DNA of 64,000 nucleotides from Bacillota bacterium. GTDB taxonomy: Bacteria; Bacillota; Bacilli; Bacillales; Cytobacillaceae. Every line of letters starts with the position of its first letter. Position 1 is the first letter of the stretch. A program made the translations under genes and the position numbers. Shown one piece after another: positions 57,375 to 64,000 of this stretch. The stretch spans positions 1 to 64,000 of the forward strand of contig JAUZPL010000017.1 in assembly GCA_030705955.1 (NCBI GenBank), written 5' to 3'. Below the pieces are notes generated by a model. That model made no database searches. It saw only the letters and a list, made by a program, of their open reading frames with translations, and was not told the DNA's origin.

Positions 57375-58256
57375 ATGCCACAGTTTTTTTTGAATAAACG
57401 TCTGATTGTGTTACTTGTCAGCATTATTATTCTCGTGGCATTGATTGGGTTTTCTTTGAGGGAGAGAAGTCAGCCATCCTGGCCGGAGCAGTTCGTAAAA
57501 GATACTGCCGGCTGGGCTCAATCTCTGGTTTCGAAGCCTGCTCAGTATGTTGTTGGCTTTTTTGAAAATCTTCAGGATTTGCAAAATACATATCAAGAAA
57601 ATAAACAATTGAAAACACGCGTTGTAAAGCTTGCCCAACTAGAAGCAAAGGTACAGCAATTACAAAAAGACAATAAAGATCTGCGTGGTGTATTAGGTGA
57701 GAAAAAGACCCTGAGTGATTTAAAACCATTACCTGCTACAGTTATTGGCAGAAATCCTGATCGGTGGAATGAAATTATTATAATTGACAAAGGAAAAATC
57801 AACGGTATCAAGCAAAATATGGCGGTTATGACTGCTACAGGTTTAATTGGAAAAGTGAAAAGTGTAAATCAGTTTAGTTCAACTGTCCAATTGTTAAGTG
57901 CGATGGATCCAAAAAATCGAATTTCAGCATATGTTCAAGGCGCAGCAAATGCCTATGGACTTGTCGAAGGCTATGATTCAGATAAAAAATTGTTATTAGT
58001 AAAAAGAATTCCATATGATACAAAACTAAAAAAAGGTCAAACAGTTATAACATCAGGCCTGGGTGGCGTTTTTCCTTCTGGTTTGTTAATAGGGAAAATT
58101 GTAGATGTTAAGCCAGATCAATACGGATTAAATCAAACTGCGTATGTAAAACCTGGTGCGAATTTTTATGATATACAAAATGTCATTGTCATTCAAAGAT
58201 TGATGACACAAGCTGATGTGAGTTCACTGAATAATGGTAAGGAGGAAGATTTGTGA
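57375..58256 (+). CDS. mreC: rod-shape-determining protein MreC
   Basis: A bitopic elongasome protein that links MreB/MreD to the PBP2-RodA synthase outside the membrane. The 293-residue protein has one N-terminal membrane segment (about 9-27), a coiled coil (about 62-105) and a double beta-barrel domain (about 110-275) with VIGRNPDRWNEIIIIDKGKINGIKQNMAVM and VITSGLGGVFPSGLLIGKI, both typical. It follows mreB by 25 bp and overlaps mreD by 4 nt. Confidence 0.96.
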   Translation: MPQFFLNKRLIVLLVSIIILVALIGFSLRERSQPSWPEQFVKDTAGWAQSLVSKPAQYVVGFFENLQDLQNTYQENKQLKTRVVKLAQLEAKVQQLQKDNKDLRGVLGEKKTLSDLKPLPATVIGRNPDRWNEIIIIDKGKINGIKQNMAVMTATGLIGKVKSVNQFSSTVQLLSAMDPKNRISAYVQGAANAYGLVEGYDSDKKLLLVKRIPYDTKLKKGQTVITSGLGGVFPSGLLIGKIVDVKPDQYGLNQTAYVKPGANFYDIQNVIVIQRLMTQADVSSLNNGKEEDL

Positions 58257-58768
58257 GAAAGCTAATTCTTCCTCTGCTCTTTTTTTTCCTTTTTGTATTA
58301 GAAAGTTTGTTTATTCAGTTTTTACCAGCTGGTCTGTATGACAGCAAAAAAATATTAGTTCCTCATTTCTTAATCGCCTCCATCCTTTTCTTGACTATTT
58401 TTGGAAGTGAAAAGAATGGAATAATTTATGGGTTGATTTTTGGATTGCTTTTTGATGTTGTGAATGTTGAAATTATCGGAATTTATTTATTGCTTTATCC
58501 ACTTGTTGTCTATGTTGTGGCAAAAATAATGAAAATCTTGCAAGCAAATATTTTTATTGCTTCAATTGTTTCACTTCTAGGTGTGTCATTAGTAGAAATT
58601 GGAGCATTTGAAATGTATACCATTATTCATATTACTAGTATGGATTTTATGACATTTCTAAAAATGCGTTTAGTTCCTACATTACTGTTAAATGCCGGAT
58701 TCATTATTATTGCTGTCTACCCTCTAAAACGGCTTTTTGAGAAATATGCATCATTAAGGATGGAGTAA
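58253..58768 (+). CDS. mreD: rod-shape-determining protein MreD
   Basis: A small polytopic partner of MreC in the elongasome. The 171-residue protein is mostly hydrophobic, with about five membrane segments and the family pattern PHFLIASILFLTIFGSEKNGIIYGLIFGLLFDVV. It starts at GTG 58253 after GGAGGAAG, overlapping the mreC stop. It ends 137 bp before minC. Confidence 0.94.
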   Translation: MRKLILPLLFFFLFVLESLFIQFLPAGLYDSKKILVPHFLIASILFLTIFGSEKNGIIYGLIFGLLFDVVNVEIIGIYLLLYPLVVYVVAKIMKILQANIFIASIVSLLGVSLVEIGAFEMYTIIHITSMDFMTFLKMRLVPTLLLNAGFIIIAVYPLKRLFEKYASLRME

Positions 58769-58905
58769 GTGTAAATATTCATTAAAGCCTTTTTCTAAAA
58801 AAAGGAGTTTGTTGTTTTTTTGTCGAATTCTTTATGAATGAAAAGAAGAATAAGCAGACGGATTGATAAGTGGCATCCGCTTTTCCAATTGAGGTGAAGA
58901 TCTTC

Positions 58906-59586
58906 ATGAAAAAACGCCAAAATGTAATTATTAAAGGAACAAAGGAAGGACTAACATTACATTTAAATGATGACTGCTCCTTTCAGGAACTAAAAGATGA
59001 ATTGGATGAAAAATTATCGGCTAATGAACGTGACCATGAAAAGCGTCCATTAATTCCTGTGAAATTGGAGACTGGTAATCGTTATTTAAGTGAAATTCAA
59101 CGTGAAGAATTAAAAAGTTTAGTTCGGCAAAAAAAGAATTTAGTTGTGGATGAAATTGAGTCGAATGTGATTTCAAAAGAGGAAGCGGAAAAAACTCGAA
59201 GAGAGAATGAAATTATATCAGTAGCAAGAATTATTCGCTCAGGACAGATTTTAGAGGTACAAGGGGACCTGCTCCTTTTTGGAGATGTAAATCCTGGTGG
59301 AAAGGTTATTGCGGGCGGAAACATTTTTATAATGGGAGCTCTAAGAGGAATTGCCCATGCAGGCTGCTTTGGAAATAAACAAGCAGTAATTGCTGCGTCT
59401 ATCATGAAGCCTTCTCAAATAAGGATTAGTGATTTAATTAATCAAACAATTAATCGTGTTCGGAATGATGATAACCATGAAATGGAATGTGCGTACATAA
59501 ATCATCAAGAACAAATTGTAGTAGATAGATTGCAAGGTTTAATTCATATAAGACCAGATTTAACTAGATTAGAAGGGGGACGTTAA
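58906..59586 (+). CDS. minC: septum site-determining protein MinC
   Basis: An FtsZ inhibitor that, with MinD, blocks division near the poles. The 226-residue protein has the N-terminal FtsZ-inhibiting domain ([26 protein letters not shown]) and the C-terminal beta-helical dimerisation domain ([43 protein letters not shown]... [10 protein letters not shown]). The frame is open to 58870, but GAGGTG (58891-58896) is 9 nt before ATG 58906. Upstream of minD by 1 nt. Confidence 0.96.
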   Translation: MKKRQNVIIKGTKEGLTLHLNDDCSFQELKDELDEKLSANERDHEKRPLIPVKLETGNRYLSEIQREELKSLVRQKKNLVVDEIESNVISKEEAEKTRRENEIISVARIIRSGQILEVQGDLLLFGDVNPGGKVIAGGNIFIMGALRGIAHAGCFGNKQAVIAASIMKPSQIRISDLINQTINRVRNDDNHEMECAYINHQEQIVVDRLQGLIHIRPDLTRLEGGR

Positions 59587-59587
59587 C

Positions 59588-60391
59588 GTGGGAGAAGCAA
59601 TTGTCATTACTTCCGGTAAGGGTGGCGTTGGCAAAACAACGACTTCTGCTAATATTGGTACAGCATTAGCCCTTCAAGGAAAAAAAGTATGCTTGGTGGA
59701 TACCGATATCGGTCTACGAAACTTGGATGTCGTTATGGGACTTGAAAATAGAATTATATATGACCTTGTGGATGTAGTGGAGAAACGTTGTAAACCACAT
59801 CAAGCATTGGTAAAGGATAAACGATTTGAGGATTTGTTGTATTTGCTTCCTGCAGCTCAAACAACAGATAAATCTGCCGTAACGCCTGAACAGATGAAGA
59901 CGTTGATTAATGATTTGAAGCAGGATTATGACTATATTGTAATAGATTGCCCAGCAGGAATAGAGCAGGGTTATAAAAATGCGGTAGCGGGTGCAGATAA
60001 AGCGATCGTTGTCACAACTCCAGAGGTTTCAGCTGTAAGGGATGCTGACCGTATTATCGGTCTTTTAGAAAAAGAAAAAGATATTGAACCACCAAAGTTG
60101 GTTATTAATCGTATACGTAACCATATGATGAAAAATGGCGATATGCTAGACGTAGATGAAATTACAACCCATCTTTCAATCGAGCTTATTGGGATTGTGG
60201 CTGATGATGATGAAGTAATTAAAGCCTCTAATCATGGTGAACCTATTGTATTAAATCCTAATAATAAAGCTTCTATCGCATACCGAAATATTGCGAGAAG
60301 AATTTTAGGAGAGTCTATTCCTCTTCAGCCGCTAGAGGATCAGGATAAGGGCGTATTTACTAAATTAAAAAGATTTTTCGGTGCAAAGTAA
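59588..60391 (+). CDS. minD: septum site-determining protein MinD
   Basis: A membrane-bound ParA-family ATPase that recruits MinC. The 267-residue protein has the deviant Walker A GKGGVGKTT (about 9-17), DTDIGLRNLD, IDCPAGIEQG and a C-terminal amphipathic membrane-targeting helix (GVFTKLKRFFGAK). The start is GTG 59588, with GGGGG overlapping the end of minC. It is the last gene of the mre-min cluster, with a terminator following. In Bacillus, DivIVA/MinJ rather than MinE positions it; none of those is in this window. Confidence 0.97.
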   Translation: MGEAIVITSGKGGVGKTTTSANIGTALALQGKKVCLVDTDIGLRNLDVVMGLENRIIYDLVDVVEKRCKPHQALVKDKRFEDLLYLLPAAQTTDKSAVTPEQMKTLINDLKQDYDYIVIDCPAGIEQGYKNAVAGADKAIVVTTPEVSAVRDADRIIGLLEKEKDIEPPKLVINRIRNHMMKNGDMLDVDEITTHLSIELIGIVADDDEVIKASNHGEPIVLNPNNKASIAYRNIARRILGESIPLQPLEDQDKGVFTKLKRFFGAK

Positions 60392-60395
60392 TTGT

Positions 60396-60446
60396 TAATA
60401 GGTCATGTCCAAACTATTTCTTTTGGATACGACCTTATTTTTTTAT
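60396..60446 (+). terminator. mre-min operon terminator
   Basis: AATAGGTCATGTCCAAA and TTTGGATACGACCTTATT pair with one or two mismatches, followed by TTTTTT. Confidence 0.88.
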
Positions 60447-60468
60447 CCTGGTTAAACAATGCTTCAGA

Positions 60469-60498
60469 GTCATACTATTCATTTTTTTAACATAGACT
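60469..60498 (+). promoter_or_regulatory. putative sigma-E promoter for spoIVFA-spoIVFB
   Basis: GTCATACT (60469-60476), 14-bp spacer, CATAGACT (60491-60498), 34 bp before the start. This fits the mother-cell sigma-E pattern (ATA-type -35, CATAnnnT -10), and the B. subtilis spoIVF operon is sigma-E dependent. Confidence 0.72.
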
Positions 60499-60531
60499 TG
60501 TACAAAAAAGTCTCAAAAAGGATGGATGGGA

Positions 60532-61314
60532 ATGAGGTCGAGAACGGATGATATTCGCCACAGAATAGCTAAAAGGAGAAATGGCAGAAGTAATTCTAAA
60601 AGTATATCAAAGAGCTTTCTATCATTTCCAAATGATGAGGAAAAGTACGGTTTTAATCAAATGGTTACATACGAAGGCCGTGGGAATGTGGAGGAGCCAC
60701 ATCCATTATTTAAAAAAGAAATCTTTCTGTTTAAAATTTTGGCATCTGTTTGTTTGTTTCTTCTTGTTGCCATCCTTTTTCGGAATCATACCGGATCATT
60801 GGACTCTGTAAGGAACATGGTGAAAAAAACAATGGACACGGAGTTCCAGTTTGCAACCGTTTCGAATTGGTATGAGAATAAATTTGGAAAGCCTTTAGCA
60901 TTGCTTCCATTTGCAGAAAAAAAACAGACGGAAAACACTAATTCCAATCAACAATATGCTGTCCCTGCATCCGGAAGAATTGTGCAAAACTTTGTAAAAA
61001 ATGGACAGGGTGTGATGATTGAAACGGATAAGGGTGCCCAAGTAAAAGCAATGAATGGGGGCCTGGTAACCTTTGCCGGAATTAAGGACGGTTTAGGTAA
61101 GACCGTTATTATCCAGCATTCTGATAAAACAGAATCATGGTATGGTAATCTTCTGGATATACAAGTGAATTTATATGACTACGTTAATAAAGGGAAGGTA
61201 GTAGGATCTGTTTCCACTTCAGGCAATGAAGATAAGTCAAAAGGATCCTATTATTTTGCCATTAAAAAAGGGGACAAATTCATCGACCCTATCCAGGTGA
61301 TACGATTTGATTAA
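60532..61314 (+). CDS. spoIVFA: stage IV sporulation protein FA (inhibitor of SpoIVFB)
   Basis: SpoIVFA anchors and holds SpoIVFB inactive with BofA in the outer forespore membrane until the SpoIVB signal arrives. The 260-residue protein has a basic cytoplasmic start (RSRTDDIRHRIAKRR), one membrane segment (about 65-82), the ETEFQFA-like conserved TEFQFATVSNWYENKFGKPLALLP stretch, and an extracytoplasmic M23/LytM-like domain (about 145-258) lacking an obvious zinc-site HxH. ATG 60526 lies 3 nt from AAGGAT; ATG 60532 at 9 nt is preferred. It overlaps spoIVFB by 8 nt. Confidence 0.93.
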   Translation: MRSRTDDIRHRIAKRRNGRSNSKSISKSFLSFPNDEEKYGFNQMVTYEGRGNVEEPHPLFKKEIFLFKILASVCLFLLVAILFRNHTGSLDSVRNMVKKTMDTEFQFATVSNWYENKFGKPLALLPFAEKKQTENTNSNQQYAVPASGRIVQNFVKNGQGVMIETDKGAQVKAMNGGLVTFAGIKDGLGKTVIIQHSDKTESWYGNLLDIQVNLYDYVNKGKVVGSVSTSGNEDKSKGSYYFAIKKGDKFIDPIQVIRFD

Positions 61315-62173
61315 AACAAAATATTTACTTACACATATTCAAATACACCCTTTGTTATGGATTGTGATTGCTTTGTCTATTGCGACTGCTCATTTTCTAG
61401 AGCTATGTTTATTACTTGGAGTTATTTTTATTCATGAAATGGGGCATGCCATTGCTGCTTCCTATTTTTCATGGAGGATTAAAAGAATTGTGCTGCTGCC
61501 ATTTGGCGGTGTAGCTGAAATGGATGAGCATGGAAATCGGCCATTAAAGGAAGAAGCTATAGTTGTTATTTCAGGGCCTTTACAACATATTTGGATGATG
61601 GCAACAGCGTTTCTCTTTTTTAAACTGTCTTTGATTCCAGGGGATTTATACCAGCTTTTTTTTCAATATAATTTAATGATTCTTGCCTTTAATTTATTTC
61701 CGATTTGGCCTCTTGATGGAGGTAAAGCACTATTTTTGCTTTTTTCTCTGCAGAACCCTTTTCCAAATGCCCATCGCCTTACATTACTCATTTCTTTCAT
61801 AGGACTAAGCCTTTTTTCCTTCCTTATCTTACTGACTGCACCTAATCATATTAACGTATGGATTATCATCGGTTTCTTATATTTTTCCCTATACCATGAG
61901 TGGAAACAGCGCCGGTATGTGTTCATTCGGTTTTTATTGGAAAGATATTATGGGAAAAATGAGGGACTCTATTTTCTAAAACCAATAAATGTTAATGAAG
62001 AAGATATGATTATTGAAGTTTTAGAAAAATTTCAGCGTGGGTGTAAACATCCTATTATTATTAATGGGGAGGGAAATGAGAGAGGTACTTTGGATGAAAA
62101 TGAAGTTTTGCATGCGTATTTTTCAGAGAAGAGGATGACAGATCGCGTTGGTGACCTTTTATTTTTATTCTAA
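61307..62173 (+). CDS. spoIVFB: stage IV sporulation intramembrane metalloprotease SpoIVFB
   Basis: A site-2 protease that removes the pro-sequence from pro-sigma-K in the outer forespore membrane. The 288-residue membrane protein has the zinc motif His43-Glu44-x-x-His47 (HEMGH) and the second metal ligand Asp137 in PLDGG, at the same positions as in B. subtilis. A C-terminal CBS-like region (about 225-288) follows the membrane segments. It starts at TTG 61307, 7 nt after AGGTG, inside the end of spoIVFA. Confidence 0.95.
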   Translation: MIKTKYLLTHIQIHPLLWIVIALSIATAHFLELCLLLGVIFIHEMGHAIAASYFSWRIKRIVLLPFGGVAEMDEHGNRPLKEEAIVVISGPLQHIWMMATAFLFFKLSLIPGDLYQLFFQYNLMILAFNLFPIWPLDGGKALFLLFSLQNPFPNAHRLTLLISFIGLSLFSFLILLTAPNHINVWIIIGFLYFSLYHEWKQRRYVFIRFLLERYYGKNEGLYFLKPINVNEEDMIIEVLEKFQRGCKHPIIINGEGNERGTLDENEVLHAYFSEKRMTDRVGDLLFLF

Positions 62174-62251
62174 ATAGCTGACTTATACTGCCCCTTTTCT
62201 ATTCCAAATGGTTATAATAATACCATCATAGAAAAAGTGAGGCCGTTAGAT

Positions 62252-63733
62252 TTGAATAGATTGATTGTTAATTATGCCACAAGGGAAAAACGATTAGTGT
62301 TAATGATGAAGAATCATGTTGAAAAAATTGTCATTGATCGGCCTGAGCATCATTCCCTTGTTGGTAATATTTATTATGGAACAGTAACAAAAGTATTACC
62401 TGGCATGAATGCTGTTTTTGTGGATATTGGCGAAGAGAAAAAAGCTTACTTGCATCGGAATTTGCTTCCAAAATACGTTTTATCAAAAAAAAATCCTTCC
62501 TTGAAGGAAAAAGAGTCTGTTGCAAATTTCGTCCACCAAGGTGAAAAGCTACTTGTACAGGTAAATAAAGATGAAACTGGTACTAAAGGGGCAAGGCTTA
62601 CCGGTATAATTGAACTTCAGGGAAATCATCTTATCCTTATGCCAAATGGACGTTATGTGGCTGTATCTAAAAAGATTGCTGAAGAGGATAAAAATAAATC
62701 CCTGCGCCACCTTGGTATGAGTGTAAAAGAAGATGCGGAAGGGATTATTTTTCGTACCTCCAGTATGGATGCTTTCGATCATGAAATAAAAGATGAGTTA
62801 GAGCAACTGCGAGAGCAATATTTAAGTCTACTTAAGACATCTAAGTCTCTAAAAGCTCCAGGTATTCTTTTTCAAAAAGAATCCTTTATCGAAACAATTA
62901 TGGATACGATTCGAAAAATGCCAGATGGAGAAGTTCTAGTTGACGACTTGACATTAAAAAAGAGGTTAGAAGCATTCGACCATGTAAAAAATGGCAGATT
63001 GAAGCTGGTTTATTTTAATGGAAAAGAAAATGTATTTACTTATGCAAGAGTAGAACATGAAGTGGAGAAAGCTCTAAAAAGGATCGTTTGGCTTGAAAAT
63101 GGGGCATATCTTATTTTTGATGAAACGGAAGCCCTAACCATCATTGATGTAAATACAGGGAAGTTTTCAGGTAAACACGACCTAGAGGATACTATTCTTA
63201 AAACAAATCAAGCCGCTGCAATTGAAATAGCGAGGCAGCTTCGTCTTCGTGATATAGGTGGTATGGTGCTTATAGATTTCATTGATATGAATCGAGAGCA
63301 AGGTCGATTAACCATTTTGGAAATTTTTGAGAGGGAACTTGGCCGGGATGAAAAAAGAACAAAGGTCATTGGCTTTACTCCGCTCGGAATTTTACAATTA
63401 ACAAGAAAGAAAACAAAGATTACCTTATCAGAGGGTTTACAAATGAAATGTCCGGAATGTGCCGGAACTGGACGTGTTGATAGTGCAGAGACAGTTGCTT
63501 TCCGACTGGAAAGAGAATTGTTTGAACACCGGCATTCAGAGTTTGAAGCGGTATTGGTTGAAACTACAGCTGAAGTAATAGAGGTATTTGATGGACCGGA
63601 TAAAAATTATCGAAGTCTTTTTGAGGAATTAACACATCTAAAGGTGTTCTTTACGCCATCTTCTAAAAAATCTCCTTTTTACTCTATAAAGCAGTTTGGA
63701 ACTGAAAGTGAGATAAGCTTAGGTTTGTATTGA
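62252..63733 (+). CDS. rng: RNase E/G family ribonuclease
   Basis: A single-strand-specific endoribonuclease of 493 residues. It shows an N-terminal S1 domain (YYGTVTKVLPGMNAVFVDIGEEKKAYLH), 5'-sensor and catalytic regions with the conserved metal aspartates in IIDVNTGKF and LIDFIDM, and a Zn-link motif CPECAGTG. The C-terminal scaffold region of RNase E is absent, so it is RNase G-like. GTG 62237 opens the frame, but GTGAGG (62237-62242) makes a good site for TTG 62252, 9 nt later. B. subtilis itself lacks RNase E/G; some other bacilli have it here, next to rplU. Confidence 0.93.
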   Translation: MNRLIVNYATREKRLVLMMKNHVEKIVIDRPEHHSLVGNIYYGTVTKVLPGMNAVFVDIGEEKKAYLHRNLLPKYVLSKKNPSLKEKESVANFVHQGEKLLVQVNKDETGTKGARLTGIIELQGNHLILMPNGRYVAVSKKIAEEDKNKSLRHLGMSVKEDAEGIIFRTSSMDAFDHEIKDELEQLREQYLSLLKTSKSLKAPGILFQKESFIETIMDTIRKMPDGEVLVDDLTLKKRLEAFDHVKNGRLKLVYFNGKENVFTYARVEHEVEKALKRIVWLENGAYLIFDETEALTIIDVNTGKFSGKHDLEDTILKTNQAAAIEIARQLRLRDIGGMVLIDFIDMNREQGRLTILEIFERELGRDEKRTKVIGFTPLGILQLTRKKTKITLSEGLQMKCPECAGTGRVDSAETVAFRLERELFEHRHSEFEAVLVETTAEVIEVFDGPDKNYRSLFEELTHLKVFFTPSSKKSPFYSIKQFGTESEISLGLY

Positions 63734-63759
63734 CACTATCTCTATATCTATGATAGTAT
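63730..63759 (+). promoter_or_regulatory. sigma-A promoter for the L21 operon
   Basis: TTGACA (63730-63735), 18-bp spacer, TAGTAT (63754-63759). Confidence 0.75.
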
Positions 63760-63767
63760 TTTAATGT

Positions 63768-63876
63768 TATTGTTTGTAGCACCCGTGCTACAACCGCACA
63801 GACCAGGTTTGTAAGCTTTTGCTCTATGCAAAACGCCTGTAAATGGCGAGTCTGAGATTATAAGGAGGTGCAGTTC
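63768..63876 (+). promoter_or_regulatory. ribosomal protein L21 leader
   Basis: The leader upstream of rplU has the known Firmicute L21-leader layout: GTAGCACC.GTGCTAC hairpin, the CCGCACAGACCAGG segment, an internal stem ACGCC/GGCGA, and AGGAGGTG just before the start. In this family the structure mediates autogenous control by L21. Confidence 0.85.
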
Positions 63877-64000
63877 ATGTACGCAATTATCGAAACTGGC
63901 GGCAAGCAAGTTAAGGTAGAAGAAGGTCAAGCAATCTACATTGAAAAGCTTAATGCTGAAGCAGGCGAAACAGTTACTTTTGATAAGGTTCTTTTCGTAG
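63877..64000 (+). CDS. rplU: 50S ribosomal protein L21 (5' part, runs off the window)
   Basis: The first 41 residues of L21 ([17 protein letters not shown]... [14 protein letters not shown]) are present; the gene continues beyond 64000. L21 is a large-subunit protein binding 23S rRNA. ATG 63877 lies 7 nt after AAGGAGGTG. In B. subtilis it is followed by ysxB and rpmA. Confidence 0.97.
   Translation, partial: MYAIIETGGKQVKVEEGQAIYIEKLNAEAGETVTFDKVLFV

Overview
The window is chromosomal DNA from an endospore-forming Bacillaceae bacterium. It is AT-rich and low GC, with strong GGAGG-type ribosome binding sites, frequent TTG/GTG starts and sigma-A promoters. Gene order follows the Bacillus subtilis uvrC-lysC-sdh-gerE-tig-clpX-lon-hem-spoVID-valS-folC-spoIIB-maf-radC-mre-min-spoIVF-rplU stretch almost gene for gene. 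A Neobacillus-like or related Bacillus lineage is a guess from general resemblance; I could not run a search.

Layout. 1-388: a 52-bp tandem repeat and non-coding DNA. 389-3752: uvrC, then lysC behind a lysine riboswitch. 3875-7939: yslB (reverse strand) and the succinate dehydrogenase operon sdhCAB. 8043-14212: a lone class D sortase, ysmA, gerE, ysmB, murI, gerM, rph, rdgB, ysnB. 14350-14426: tRNA-Arg(UCU). 14551-23724: ysoA, tig, clpX, lonB, lonA, engB (protein folding and proteolysis). 23826-30854: a small membrane protein (reverse strand) and the tetrapyrrole operon hemAXCDBL. 30981-33494: spore-coat genes spoVID and ysxE plus a small membrane protein. 33655-37969: a T-box leader, valS and folC. 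38047-41564: a membrane diguanylate cyclase and a chemotaxis receptor. 41819-53392: a complete type IV pilus locus. 53507-60391: spoIIB, maf, radC, mreBCD, minCD. 60532-62173: spoIVFA-spoIVFB. 62252 to the end: an RNase E/G gene, the L21 leader and the start of rplU.

Most of the window is conserved housekeeping and sporulation core. The exception is about 38-53.4 kb, between folC and spoIIB, where B. subtilis carries only the competence prepilin peptidase gene comC. Here that slot holds three reverse-strand minor pilins, a divergent operon (unknown membrane protein, VanW-domain protein, PilB, PilT, PilC, major pilin, PilD, PilM, PilN, PilO), and next to it a diguanylate cyclase and a methyl-accepting receptor. 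PilB has a two-motif MshEN-type N terminus, the fold that binds cyclic di-GMP in other PilB/MshE ATPases, so a local cyclic di-GMP-controlled surface-motility or adhesion module is a plausible reading. One minor pilin appears to start at a rare ATT codon.

Regulatory elements read directly from sequence include a lysine riboswitch, a valine T-box, an L21 leader, sigma-A promoters, sigma-F-, sigma-E- and sigma-K-like promoters at lonB, spoIVFA and gerE, and many intrinsic terminators. A dispersed multi-hairpin element of about 100 bp occurs three times, each time just after a stop codon.
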